A DNA stretch of 13,570 nt from Dehalococcoidales bacterium (lineage in GTDB: Bacteria; Chloroflexota; Dehalococcoidia; Dehalococcoidales; RBG-16-60-22). The position numbers were made by a program, and so were the translations under genes. The notes under the pieces were generated by a model that worked only from the letters and a program-made list of their open reading frames with translations, ran no database searches and had not been told where the DNA came from. Positions 1-5,691 of this stretch are shown piece by piece. The DNA lies in NCBI GenBank assembly GCA_030606585.1, contig JAUWGD010000034.1:1-13570 (forward strand), given 5' to 3'. Position 1 is the first letter of the stretch. Each line of letters begins with the position of its first letter.

Positions 1-297
1 ATGCACGGGCACCGCTACCGCGTGGTGGTGAAGGTAGAGGCTTCAGAATTGAATGATATCGGCCTGGCTTACGATTTTACCGATTTGAAGCGGCACCTGA
101 GCGATATCCTGGCGCGGTTCGACCATACCTGTCTTAACGACGTGCCGCCGTTCGATAAGATTAATCCGTCGGCGGAGAATATCGCGACTACCATTTATAA
201 TGAATTAAAGGAAAAACTGGTCGGAGAGCCGATAACCATCACCGCCGTAGAGGCGTGGGAGGCCCCGGAGCAGGGCGTATCGTACCTCCCCGATTAG
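1..297 (+). CDS. queD: QueD-type 6-carboxy-5,6,7,8-tetrahydropterin synthase, 5' end cut off by the window
   Basis: QueD/PTPS-family enzymes convert 7,8-dihydroneopterin triphosphate to 6-carboxytetrahydropterin, an early cytoplasmic step toward queuosine and other 7-deazapurines. Visible here are HGHRYR at residues 2-7, which supplies two of the three zinc His ligands, an AYDF strand (24-27), the DH pair with a following LN at 41-46, NPSAENIA at 55-62 and a C-terminal V-E-x-W-E segment at 83-87. The first zinc His and the catalytic Cys, which normally lie within about 30 residues before HGH, are missing. The ATG at position 1 is therefore almost certainly an internal Met and the true start lies upstream of the window. 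The stop codon (295-297) shares bases with the stop of the convergent Trm112-like gene. A plus-strand terminator at 509-536 probably ends this transcript. Dedicated pterin PTPS is a less likely alternative. Confidence 0.88.
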   Translation: MHGHRYRVVVKVEASELNDIGLAYDFTDLKRHLSDILARFDHTCLNDVPPFDKINPSAENIATTIYNELKEKLVGEPITITAVEAWEAPEQGVSYLPD

Positions 298-473
298 TCG
301 CTTTCCGGCGGCATCAGGTTCGGAACGGTATCCGTGATTGGATAGCTGATATCACACCTGTCGCAATACAGGGTGCCGACGAATATCTCTCCGCCCCCCT
401 CCGCCTCCACGTTAAGCTCCAGCTTGCCCTTGCACACCGGGCAGGCTAATATTTCTAACAATGAACGTTTCAT
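294..473 (-). CDS. Trm112-like small zinc protein (59 aa)
   Basis: This 59-residue protein starts MKRSLLEILACPVCKGKLEL and ends at Ser-Asp before TAA. It has a CPVC knuckle (Cys11, Cys14) and a second knuckle CDRC (Cys37, Cys40), followed by the typical SYPITDTVPNLMP segment. This is the layout of the bacterial Trm112/YcaR (UPF0434) family. In eukaryotes and archaea, Trm112 is the activating partner of RNA and protein methyltransferases; the bacterial members' partners are mostly unknown. No Shine-Dalgarno sequence precedes the ATG. An extended -10 box (TGcTATAAT, 480-488) lies 6 nt upstream, so the mRNA is probably leaderless. The gene lies antisense to the 3' tail of the queD transcript and overlaps queD by 4 nt at the stops. 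The Cys pattern and clean start make the call solid; the functional role is only family-level. Confidence 0.85.
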   Translation of the reverse strand: MKRSLLEILACPVCKGKLELNVEAEGGGEIFVGTLYCDRCDISYPITDTVPNLMPPESD

Positions 474-479
474 GGCTTG

Positions 480-488
480 ATTATAGCA
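480..488 (-). promoter_or_regulatory. Extended -10 promoter of the Trm112-like gene
   Basis: On the minus strand the sequence reads TGCTATAAT, a consensus extended -10 element (TGn plus TATAAT at 485-480). Six nucleotides separate it from the ATG at 473, so the expected start of transcription falls on the A of the start codon. No convincing -35 box is present at the usual distance, which is tolerated for extended -10 promoters. The same 9-mer occurs upstream of the RdhA-like gene (623-631). Confidence 0.65.
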
Positions 489-508
489 TTAATTTGTATG
501 GGGCGTTT

Positions 509-536
509 AAGAGGGGCGTCAGCCCCTCTTTTCTTT
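509..536 (+). terminator. Rho-independent terminator, plus orientation
   Basis: AAGAGGGGC (509-517) and GCCCCTCTT (522-530) form a perfect 9-bp stem with a 4-nt GTCA loop. Reading rightward it is followed by TTCTTT, so it works best for plus-strand transcripts. The only plus-strand gene upstream is queD, 212 nt away. The queD mRNA would therefore run antisense through the whole Trm112-like gene and its promoter before stopping here. Confidence 0.7.
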
Positions 537-538
537 CC

Positions 539-606
539 TCCCCCTCTCCTTTGAAACCTCGTAAGGAGAGGGGGATTAAGGGGGTGAGGTAGATAAAATC
601 CTCACC
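539..606. repeat. GC-rich double inverted-repeat element
   Basis: Two hairpins lie in tandem. TCCCCCTCTCCTT (539-551) pairs perfectly with AAGGAGAGGGGGA (563-575) across an 11-nt loop. GGTGAGG (583-589) pairs with CCTCACC (600-606) across a 10-nt AT-rich loop. No Shine-Dalgarno or reading frame is associated. The core GGGGTGAGGTAG recurs at 11484-11494 in the other large noncoding gap, with one G fewer in its G run. The form is that of a dispersed intergenic repeat, but only genome-wide copies would prove it. Confidence 0.5.
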
Positions 607-622
607 TCGCACAGCCTGCTTC

Positions 623-642
623 TGCTATAATAAAACTATAAT
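623..642 (+). promoter_or_regulatory. Tandem -10 boxes before the RdhA-like gene
   Basis: TGCTATAAT (623-631) is an extended -10, and a second TATAAT follows at 637-642. No good -35 is visible for either. Predicted starts lie near 638 and 649. The ribosome site AAGGGAG (647-653) sits 6 nt before the ATG at 660. A start from the second box would place the mRNA end inside or next to that site, so the first box is the more plausible one. A two-codon ORF ATG-AAA-TGA (655-663) overlaps the true start codon. Confidence 0.5.
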
Positions 643-659
643 CAACAAGGGAGCATGAA

Positions 660-1709
660 ATGACAGAATCCAGCTCTGAAAACTCGTCCGGAACACCAAG
701 GCCGGTCATAGGCCCGCCGGACTTTATGAAATATGAAGCGCGCTATCTGGAATGGGGCAGGGAGCACCCCGATTTTCTATATCAGGCTCACCCCAATTCG
801 ATTCGCAGCGGATTCGCGCGTCCCTCCACGGAACGCGCTGGCTCCAGTCCACCCGGCGGGGCACCCCCCATGGGGCCTCCAGGCAGGCCGAACCCTGCCA
901 TGCTAAAGACCATGCAGAATCTGCAGAAGGGGATGAGCCAGAGCTGGGAGGATATTGAACAATATTACGATAAGCCGGAACCATCTCTGTATGAACCCAA
1001 ACCCGGACTCTGGGACGAGTTGTATAAATTCGTCGCGAAGAAGTGGGGTGATGTAAGAATCGGATTCACGGAACTCCCCCGGCAGATGATATTCCGGGAT
1101 AAGTTCACGCTCTTTCGGTATGCCCTGGTGGTGAGTCAGGAGATGAATAAAGATAAGATAGCCCTTGCCCCTGATTTTCAGGCCGGTCAGGAGGTGATGC
1201 GTGTCTACTCAAGTCTTGGTATGGTGGTGAATGATATTGCCCGGTGGCTGCGCAAGAAGGGCGTGCGGTGCCAGAGCAATCATCCCATGGGGGGACTTGT
1301 CAATACTCCGTCACTTGCCGGCAAGGCCGGAATGGGCTGGCAGGGCCGCTCCGGAATTCTGGTTACTCCGGAATATGGTCCTCGTGTCCGTCTCGCTCCT
1401 GTATTTGTCGAATACAAGTACTTCGAGTTTACTGACAATCATGACCACGAATGGATAACGGAGTACTGTGAACAATGTAAGATTTGCGAGAAGGAGTGTC
1501 CGGGACAGGCGATTAACAGTAAGAAGGTGGTCAACGTTGCTGACGTTCCCGGTATAAATACCATATGGACCTGCATTGACCGCGAGAAATGCCTGGGTCC
1601 TTTCTCAAGGACAATGGGTTGTTCTGTCTGCATCAAGGTCTGCCCCTTCTCTCAAGGCGATAACACCTACGAGCGACTTAAAGGGACCATCGAGAAGAAA
1701 ACGACTTAA
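660..1709 (+). CDS. Reductive-dehalogenase-like / QueG-like corrinoid Fe-S protein, cytoplasmic (349 aa)
   Basis: The C-terminal two thirds match the RdhA/QueG fold in outline. The conserved HPMGGLVNTPSLAGKAGMGW stretch (208-227) is followed by GRSGILVTPEYGPR (229-242), characteristic of the cobamide-binding norpseudo-B12 domain. Two 4Fe-4S clusters follow: C270-x2-C273-x2-C276-x3-C280-P, and a second with C321-x2-C324-x3-C328-P plus upstream Cys305 or Cys311. No twin-arginine signal is present at the N-terminus, and there is no rdhB-type anchor gene next door. It is therefore probably a soluble, non-respiratory member. Residues 48-80 form a Pro/Gly-rich, probably disordered linker unlike respiratory RdhA. 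It lacks the HEAT-repeat tail of true epoxyqueuosine reductase QueG and is about 30 residues shorter. Substrate is unknown. Nearby queD makes a deazapurine role possible but unproven. ATG 660 is chosen for its AAGGGAG ribosome site 6 nt upstream. Confidence 0.78.
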   Translation: MTESSSENSSGTPRPVIGPPDFMKYEARYLEWGREHPDFLYQAHPNSIRSGFARPSTERAGSSPPGGAPPMGPPGRPNPAMLKTMQNLQKGMSQSWEDIEQYYDKPEPSLYEPKPGLWDELYKFVAKKWGDVRIGFTELPRQMIFRDKFTLFRYALVVSQEMNKDKIALAPDFQAGQEVMRVYSSLGMVVNDIARWLRKKGVRCQSNHPMGGLVNTPSLAGKAGMGWQGRSGILVTPEYGPRVRLAPVFVEYKYFEFTDNHDHEWITEYCEQCKICEKECPGQAINSKKVVNVADVPGINTIWTCIDREKCLGPFSRTMGCSVCIKVCPFSQGDNTYERLKGTIEKKTT

Positions 1710-1769
1710 ATTGCCCGGAGCCCCTTGTAGCTATCTGGGAGGTATTCTGTAGTCGGGTTTAACCCCGTC

Positions 1770-1798
1770 TTGCACCTCACGTAGCTTTGCAGTAAAAT
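1770..1798 (+). promoter_or_regulatory. Sigma-70-type promoter of the HNH gene
   Basis: TTGCAC (1770-1775) and TAAAAT (1793-1798) are separated by 17 bp, predicting a start near 1805 and a leader of about 19 nt. A small palindrome GGGTT-T-AACCC lies just upstream of the -35 but has no T run. It is not a clear terminator for the RdhA-like gene. Confidence 0.65.
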
Positions 1799-1823
1799 AG
1801 GGGCAGTTACGCCTGAAAGAACG

Positions 1824-2333
1824 ATGATGATTAATCTTCCCGTGCTGGTCCTTAACCAGAGCTACGAACCGCTGACGGTGTGCCGCGCCCGCCGGGCGGT
1901 GGTACTCGTCTACCAGGGTAAGGCGGAGATGCTTGAGGACGGGCTCGGCTACATTCACACTATCAGTGAAACCGTTCCGCTGCCGTCGGTCATACGTCTC
2001 TCCCGGATGATTAAACGCCCCCGTCGCGAAAGAAAGATGACTCGCTACGAGATATTCAATCGCGACCGCTATGCCTGCCAGTACTGTGGTGAGCAGAGCC
2101 GGCACCTCACCCTAGACCACGTCGTACCGCGCTATCGTGGCGGTCAGCATACCTGGGAAAATGTCGTCAGCGCCTGTGTTGCCTGTAATCGGCGTAAAGC
2201 GGGCCGTACGCCCAGGGAAGCCAACATGAAGCTCATCCGGCAGCCTGCTCCCCCCAGGGGTGGCCCCTTCTATATCGTCCCCTATCATTACGTCAGCAAG
2301 CGGGACGAGTGGCGTAAGTACCTGTTTCAATAA
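1824..2333 (+). CDS. HNH endonuclease family protein (169 aa)
   Basis: The C-terminal half is a zinc-ribbon HNH (beta-beta-alpha metal) module: CQYC (Cys85, Cys88), LTLDHVVPR with the catalytic-type Asp98-His99, Asn113 in WENVV, and CVACN (Cys118, Cys121, Asn122). The N-terminal 60 residues (PVLVLNQSYEPL at 6-17, then ARRAVVLVYQGKAEML at 22-37) form the conserved lead domain of a widespread stand-alone HNH family whose biological role is not settled. No methyltransferase, specificity subunit, intron or phage gene is nearby, so a classic restriction or homing role has no contextual support. The start is ATG 1824 or ATG 1827; both follow a weak purine site (GAAAGA, 1815-1820). The 3' end overlaps ricT tail to tail by 7 nt. 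Confidence 0.85.
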   Translation: MMINLPVLVLNQSYEPLTVCRARRAVVLVYQGKAEMLEDGLGYIHTISETVPLPSVIRLSRMIKRPRRERKMTRYEIFNRDRYACQYCGEQSRHLTLDHVVPRYRGGQHTWENVVSACVACNRRKAGRTPREANMKLIRQPAPPRGGPFYIVPYHYVSKRDEWRKYLFQ

Positions 2334-3121
2334 GAAACGTCGGCGAGAGGCAGTTCTGCCGTAGCTTCGCTATCCATCTCAACCAGCACCGTTTCCTTCA
2401 ACGGATTACTCCCCACCACGGTGGCCTCGCCCATACGTGTGGATACTCGCTGCCCTACCTTGGGCATTTTCTCCTTCATGAGGCGGTATTGCTCACCCTC
2501 GTAGGCCAGGCAGCACATCAGGCGACCGCAGGCCCCGGATATTTTCATGGGATTGAGCGGCAGGTCCTGCTCTTTAGCCATTTTGATGGAGACGGGAGTG
2601 AATTCGGTCAGGAAGCTCGTGCAGCACAGCGGTCTGCCGCATCGCCCGAAGCTCCCCAGTAATTTAGCCTCGTCCCGACTGCCCACCTGGCGTAATTCTA
2701 CTCTGACCTTGAAATTTCCGGTCAGTCGACGTACCAGGTCGCGGAAGTCGACCCTTTCCTCGGCGCTGAAGAGAAACGTCAATCGGCTGCTGTCGAGGTT
2801 ATATTCGGCGGATAGCAGCTTCATGGGCAGTTGCAGTTCGCCAATCATCTTGCCGCACTCAATCAGGGCTTCCTCCGCCTTGGCGCTGAGTTCCTCCGCC
2901 TTGGCGATGTCCTCCGGTTCCGCCTTGCGTATAACCGGGCTCATGTTTTCACCTGTCTCGCTGGCCACTACCTGGTCGGGGGCGATAACAACATGTCCCA
3001 GCTCCGTACCGCGGCTTGTCTTTACGACGGCATAGTCGCCCGTTTCCAGCTCTATATCACCGGCGTCGAAGTAATAGACTTTGCCGGCTCTTCTAAAACG
3101 TATTCCAACTATATTAGCCAT
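2327..3121 (-). CDS. ricT: RicT/YaaT PSP1-domain protein (264 aa)
   Basis: PSP1-domain proteins of the RicT (YaaT) type act with RicA and RicF in Bacillus subtilis as a Fe-S-bearing complex that modulates RNase Y-dependent mRNA maturation. The sequence shows the expected N-terminal VGIRFRRAGKVYYFD strand (5-19), an acidic/Ala-rich helical segment (66-95), and two cysteine signatures, CGRPLCC (161-167) and CGRLMCC (198-204). The C-terminus (about 215-260) is the small beta domain VGQRVSTRMGEATVV. The start overlaps the holB stop by 8 nt, implying translational coupling as the third gene of lysA-holB-ricT. The holB-ricT adjacency matches the known order in Firmicutes. RicA and RicF homologues are not visible here, so the partner set in this organism is open. 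Confidence 0.9.
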   Translation of the reverse strand: MANIVGIRFRRAGKVYYFDAGDIELETGDYAVVKTSRGTELGHVVIAPDQVVASETGENMSPVIRKAEPEDIAKAEELSAKAEEALIECGKMIGELQLPMKLLSAEYNLDSSRLTFLFSAEERVDFRDLVRRLTGNFKVRVELRQVGSRDEAKLLGSFGRCGRPLCCTSFLTEFTPVSIKMAKEQDLPLNPMKISGACGRLMCCLAYEGEQYRLMKEKMPKVGQRVSTRMGEATVVGSNPLKETVLVEMDSEATAELPLADVSY

Positions 3122-4166
3122 ATTTCACGGAAATCCGGTCATCCGGATTTCCCGCGCCACCTCCTTCCTTTACGGGTATATCGAGCATCAGTACCTCCAA
3201 CGCCAGCCGCGTGTTGACGTTCTGCCTGAGTTGTTCCGCGGCCGACCTGATGCTCTCGATGAAATCCTTCATCTGGTCAAGTCGATAGCCACCGGCCATC
3301 TCGACGAGTTCATCCTTACGGTCGATATTAGTTATCATATCATGACGGTCCAGTTTAACCAACATAAGGTCGCGCCAGTAATCGAGCCACAGGTCAAGTA
3401 TATCGTAGACCGCGCCTCTATTCTGGTTGAACCTTGATGCCAGTTGGGCCACGTAAGCGAAACACTCTACGTAGTCAGCCTTGATAATATCGAGCATCCT
3501 GCCCAGTTCCTGGTCGCGCTGCTGAAGCAGGGTGTCATCGCCAGCTGCCGATAACGCCCATCCCGGGCAACCGTGGGAAAGCCCGGCGAGGAGCCTGGCC
3601 CGCTCCGGTTCTATACCCAGTCTGTCTATCAAAGCCGTAGCTTCCTCGGCAACGGACAGCGGCGGCAGTTCCAGGCGTTGACAGCGCGAGATTACGGTAG
3701 TCGGCAATAACCTGTCGTTTACCGTTAATAAGATAAAGGTCACCTTATCTGCCGGCTCCTCGAGTGTCTTCAGCAGGCGATTGGCCGCCGGAAGCGAGAG
3801 CAGTTCCGCGGGGTCAATGATAAATACCTTGTGCTTCCCCTCGAATGGTGGTAAGTTGGCATCGTGCTGAAGGTCTTCTATCTGCCCGATACTTATTAAC
3901 ATAGCCTCGCCGGTATCCTCGTTCCGGTTCAGACCGATAACCTGGACATCGGAGTGACTCCCCGCTTTTATCTTTTCACAGGAAGCGCACTTGAGGCAGG
4001 GGCGTTCGTCGGCTTCACAGTTAAGCGCCTGCGCCAGATGTACGGCCAGGGTCATCTTGCCGACATGGGACGGCCCGACAAACAGGTAGGCGTGGGCCAG
4101 ATTGCCTGATTCCAGACTATGCTGCAACAGAGAGACCGCGCGGGTCTGTCCGATTATCTGCCACAT
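3114..4166 (-). CDS. holB: DNA polymerase III delta' subunit (clamp loader)
   Basis: This AAA+ clamp-loader subunit takes part in opening the beta clamp at primed sites. The 350-residue length fits delta'. Visible are IIGQTRA (4-10), a Walker A-like GPSHVGK (31-37) followed by Met, the zinc module Cys50, Cys57, Cys60, Cys63, a degenerate Walker B VFIIDPAELL (114-123), AANRLLKTLEEP (127-138) and the SRC motif (160-162) that supplies the arginine finger. The imperfect Walker B is in keeping with delta' rather than the catalytic gamma/tau subunit. The ribosome site GAGGTGA lies 7 nt before the ATG. Only 14 nt separate it from the lysA stop upstream, and the downstream ricT start overlaps it, so the three are one transcription unit. 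Confidence 0.92.
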   Translation of the reverse strand: MWQIIGQTRAVSLLQHSLESGNLAHAYLFVGPSHVGKMTLAVHLAQALNCEADERPCLKCASCEKIKAGSHSDVQVIGLNRNEDTGEAMLISIGQIEDLQHDANLPPFEGKHKVFIIDPAELLSLPAANRLLKTLEEPADKVTFILLTVNDRLLPTTVISRCQRLELPPLSVAEEATALIDRLGIEPERARLLAGLSHGCPGWALSAAGDDTLLQQRDQELGRMLDIIKADYVECFAYVAQLASRFNQNRGAVYDILDLWLDYWRDLMLVKLDRHDMITNIDRKDELVEMAGGYRLDQMKDFIESIRSAAEQLRQNVNTRLALEVLMLDIPVKEGGGAGNPDDRISVKYG

Positions 4167-4180
4167 TAAGAGTCACCTCG

Positions 4181-5497
4181 TTAAACGATATCACACTGGG
4201 TCAGGTCTTGAAGTGTTTCCCGGCGCCGGATGAGGCGGGCGTTACCTTCCCTGACGAAGACAATGGCCGGACGGCAGGACGCGTTATAGTTGCTCTGCAG
4301 CGATATACAGTAGGCGCCGCTGCCGGCTATTGCCAGGATATCGCCGGCATTGAGCTCGGGCATGCTGATGTCATTAATCAGGATATCGCCCGACTCGCAG
4401 TACTTTCCAGCAATAGTGACCTCACCGGTTTCCTTTGCCGAGACTCTATTGGCTGCCAGTGCTTCCTGTCTGGCGCCGTACATCGGCTGGCGGATATTAT
4501 CGCCCATGCCGCCGTCCACGCAGACGTAGCGACGTATGCCCGGTATATCCTTTATCACCCCCACCCGGTACAATGCCACCCCGGCCAGGGCAACTATCGC
4601 CCTGCCCGGCTCTATAATCAGCTTCGGCGGTGAGAGCTTCAGTTCGCGGCACTGGCTGGTAACCTTGTTCGCTATTACTTCAGCCCAGGTGGAGATAGGC
4701 GGTGGTGTTTCATCCAGCGTGTACTGCACGCCGAATCCCCCGCCGATACTCAGCGCCTTAATCTCGAAGTTGTGCCTCTGCTTTATCTTTGCCGCGTACT
4801 CGAGCATGACTTCAATAGCCTTCTCGTAAGGCTCCATCTCGAAGATTCCCGAGCCGATATGGAAGTGCAGGCCGTCAACGTTCAGATTGGGTGCGGCCAG
4901 GGCCGTGGCGACCGCCTCGTCCCAGGTCGACCGTGTAAAGCCGAACTTGGAATCTACCGTACCGGTAGTATTGTACTTGTGGGTATGCGCATCTATGCCC
5001 GGCGATAGCCGCAGCAGGATATCGACCTTCCTCTCGCCGGCGATTTTTATTAACATTTCGAGTTCATGCGGGTTGTCCACCACGATATGGGCGACACCGC
5101 ATTGAACAGCCATTTCAAGTTCTTCCGCCGACTTGTTGTTGCCGGGGAAATGTATCCTCCCGGCGGGGAAATCCACCGAGAGAGCGATGCCCAGCTCCCC
5201 GCCCGACACAACGTCAAGGTCGAGCCCCTCCTCTTTTACAAGCTGCAGCATAGCCTGGCTGGTAAAGGCCTTGGCGGAGTAGCAGACAATAGTATCGGGA
5301 TAACGTTGCCTGAATTCCGTCTTAAACTCGGCGCACCGGCTACGCAGGTCTGCTTCATCAAAGACGTAGAGGGGCGTGCCGAACTCCTCGGCCAGCCCCA
5401 CGCTGTCACAGCCGCCGATTACCAGGTGGTCTTTTTGATTGACCCCGGTTGTCTGCGGGAATAGACCCAGTCTCGGGATATTCTGGTTACTCGCCAT
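4181..5497 (-). CDS. lysA: Diaminopimelate decarboxylase (438 aa)
   Basis: This PLP enzyme decarboxylates meso-2,6-diaminopimelate to L-lysine, the last step of lysine synthesis. It is a fold-type III (alanine-racemase-like) decarboxylase. Key sites visible are the PLP lysine in CYSAKAF (Lys76), HFHIGSG (211-217), GGGFG phosphate loop (252-256), EPGRA (296-300), the catalytic Cys in CESGD (Cys367) and GAYC (395-398). The length is normal for LysA. The start is ATG 5497, 5 nt after GAGAGG. It leads the minus-strand operon lysA-holB-ricT, and the promoter at 5515-5543 serves all three. Pairing amino-acid synthesis with holB looks like a lineage-specific arrangement and does not imply joint function. 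Confidence 0.95.
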   Translation of the reverse strand: MASNQNIPRLGLFPQTTGVNQKDHLVIGGCDSVGLAEEFGTPLYVFDEADLRSRCAEFKTEFRQRYPDTIVCYSAKAFTSQAMLQLVKEEGLDLDVVSGGELGIALSVDFPAGRIHFPGNNKSAEELEMAVQCGVAHIVVDNPHELEMLIKIAGERKVDILLRLSPGIDAHTHKYNTTGTVDSKFGFTRSTWDEAVATALAAPNLNVDGLHFHIGSGIFEMEPYEKAIEVMLEYAAKIKQRHNFEIKALSIGGGFGVQYTLDETPPPISTWAEVIANKVTSQCRELKLSPPKLIIEPGRAIVALAGVALYRVGVIKDIPGIRRYVCVDGGMGDNIRQPMYGARQEALAANRVSAKETGEVTIAGKYCESGDILINDISMPELNAGDILAIAGSGAYCISLQSNYNASCRPAIVFVREGNARLIRRRETLQDLTQCDIV

Positions 5498-5514
5498 CTT
5501 TACCTCTCACCATA

Positions 5515-5543
5515 ATGTTAGCAGCGCCCACGTACGAAGTCAA
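5515..5543 (-). promoter_or_regulatory. Promoter of the lysA-holB-ricT operon
   Basis: On the minus strand TTGACT (5543-5538) and TAACAT (5520-5515) have 17 bp between them. The predicted start is near 5508, leaving an 11-nt leader that still contains the GAGAGG ribosome site. No T-box or lysine riboswitch fits in so short a leader, so lysA is not controlled by a leader RNA from this promoter. Confidence 0.6.
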
Positions 5544-5572
5544 TGTAAGTCTACCCTGTTTCACGCCTCTCC

Positions 5573-5602
5573 TTGCCTGAAAGAGCACAGAGGTGCTAAA
5601 AT
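5573..5602 (+). promoter_or_regulatory. Probable promoter of the MFS gene
   Basis: TTGCCT (5573-5578) is followed after 18 bp by TAAAAT (5597-5602), which is preceded by TGC to make an extended -10. The predicted start near 5609 gives a leader of about 80 nt. A weaker alternative is TTGTCC (5659-5664) with TAAAAT (5684-5689), but its 19-bp spacing and a start beyond the GTG codon argue against it. Confidence 0.4.
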
Positions 5603-5691
5603 TACAAAAGCACCATCCGAAGAGCCCCGTTCTTTGCTGGAAGATGTTCCCCCCCAAATTGTCCCCAAGTGGAAAGTGTCGGATAAAATAA

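Noticed and set aside
255..449. 64-codon plus-strand frame across the queD end
   Set aside because: It overlaps queD and is antisense to the Trm112-like gene, which has clear zinc knuckles. There is no ribosome site.
539..606. CRISPR array or riboswitch
   Set aside because: There are no regularly spaced identical repeats and no conserved aptamer core. The structure is two adjacent inverted repeats.
655..663. Two-codon upstream ORF ATG-AAA-TGA as a regulatory peptide
   Set aside because: Its ATG is only 1 nt from the ribosome site, too close for efficient initiation. It is more likely a chance overlap with the true start.
660..1709. Respiratory reductive dehalogenase operon
   Set aside because: There is no twin-arginine signal, no rdhB anchor, and no MarR or two-component regulator next to it.
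1824..2333. Restriction or anti-phage island around the HNH gene
   Set aside because: The neighbours are housekeeping genes (ricT, holB, lysA). No methyltransferase, helicase, integrase or toxin gene is present.
4208..5464. Several plus-strand open frames opposite lysA
   Set aside because: All lie antisense to a complete, motif-verified LysA and lack ribosome sites or conserved domains.
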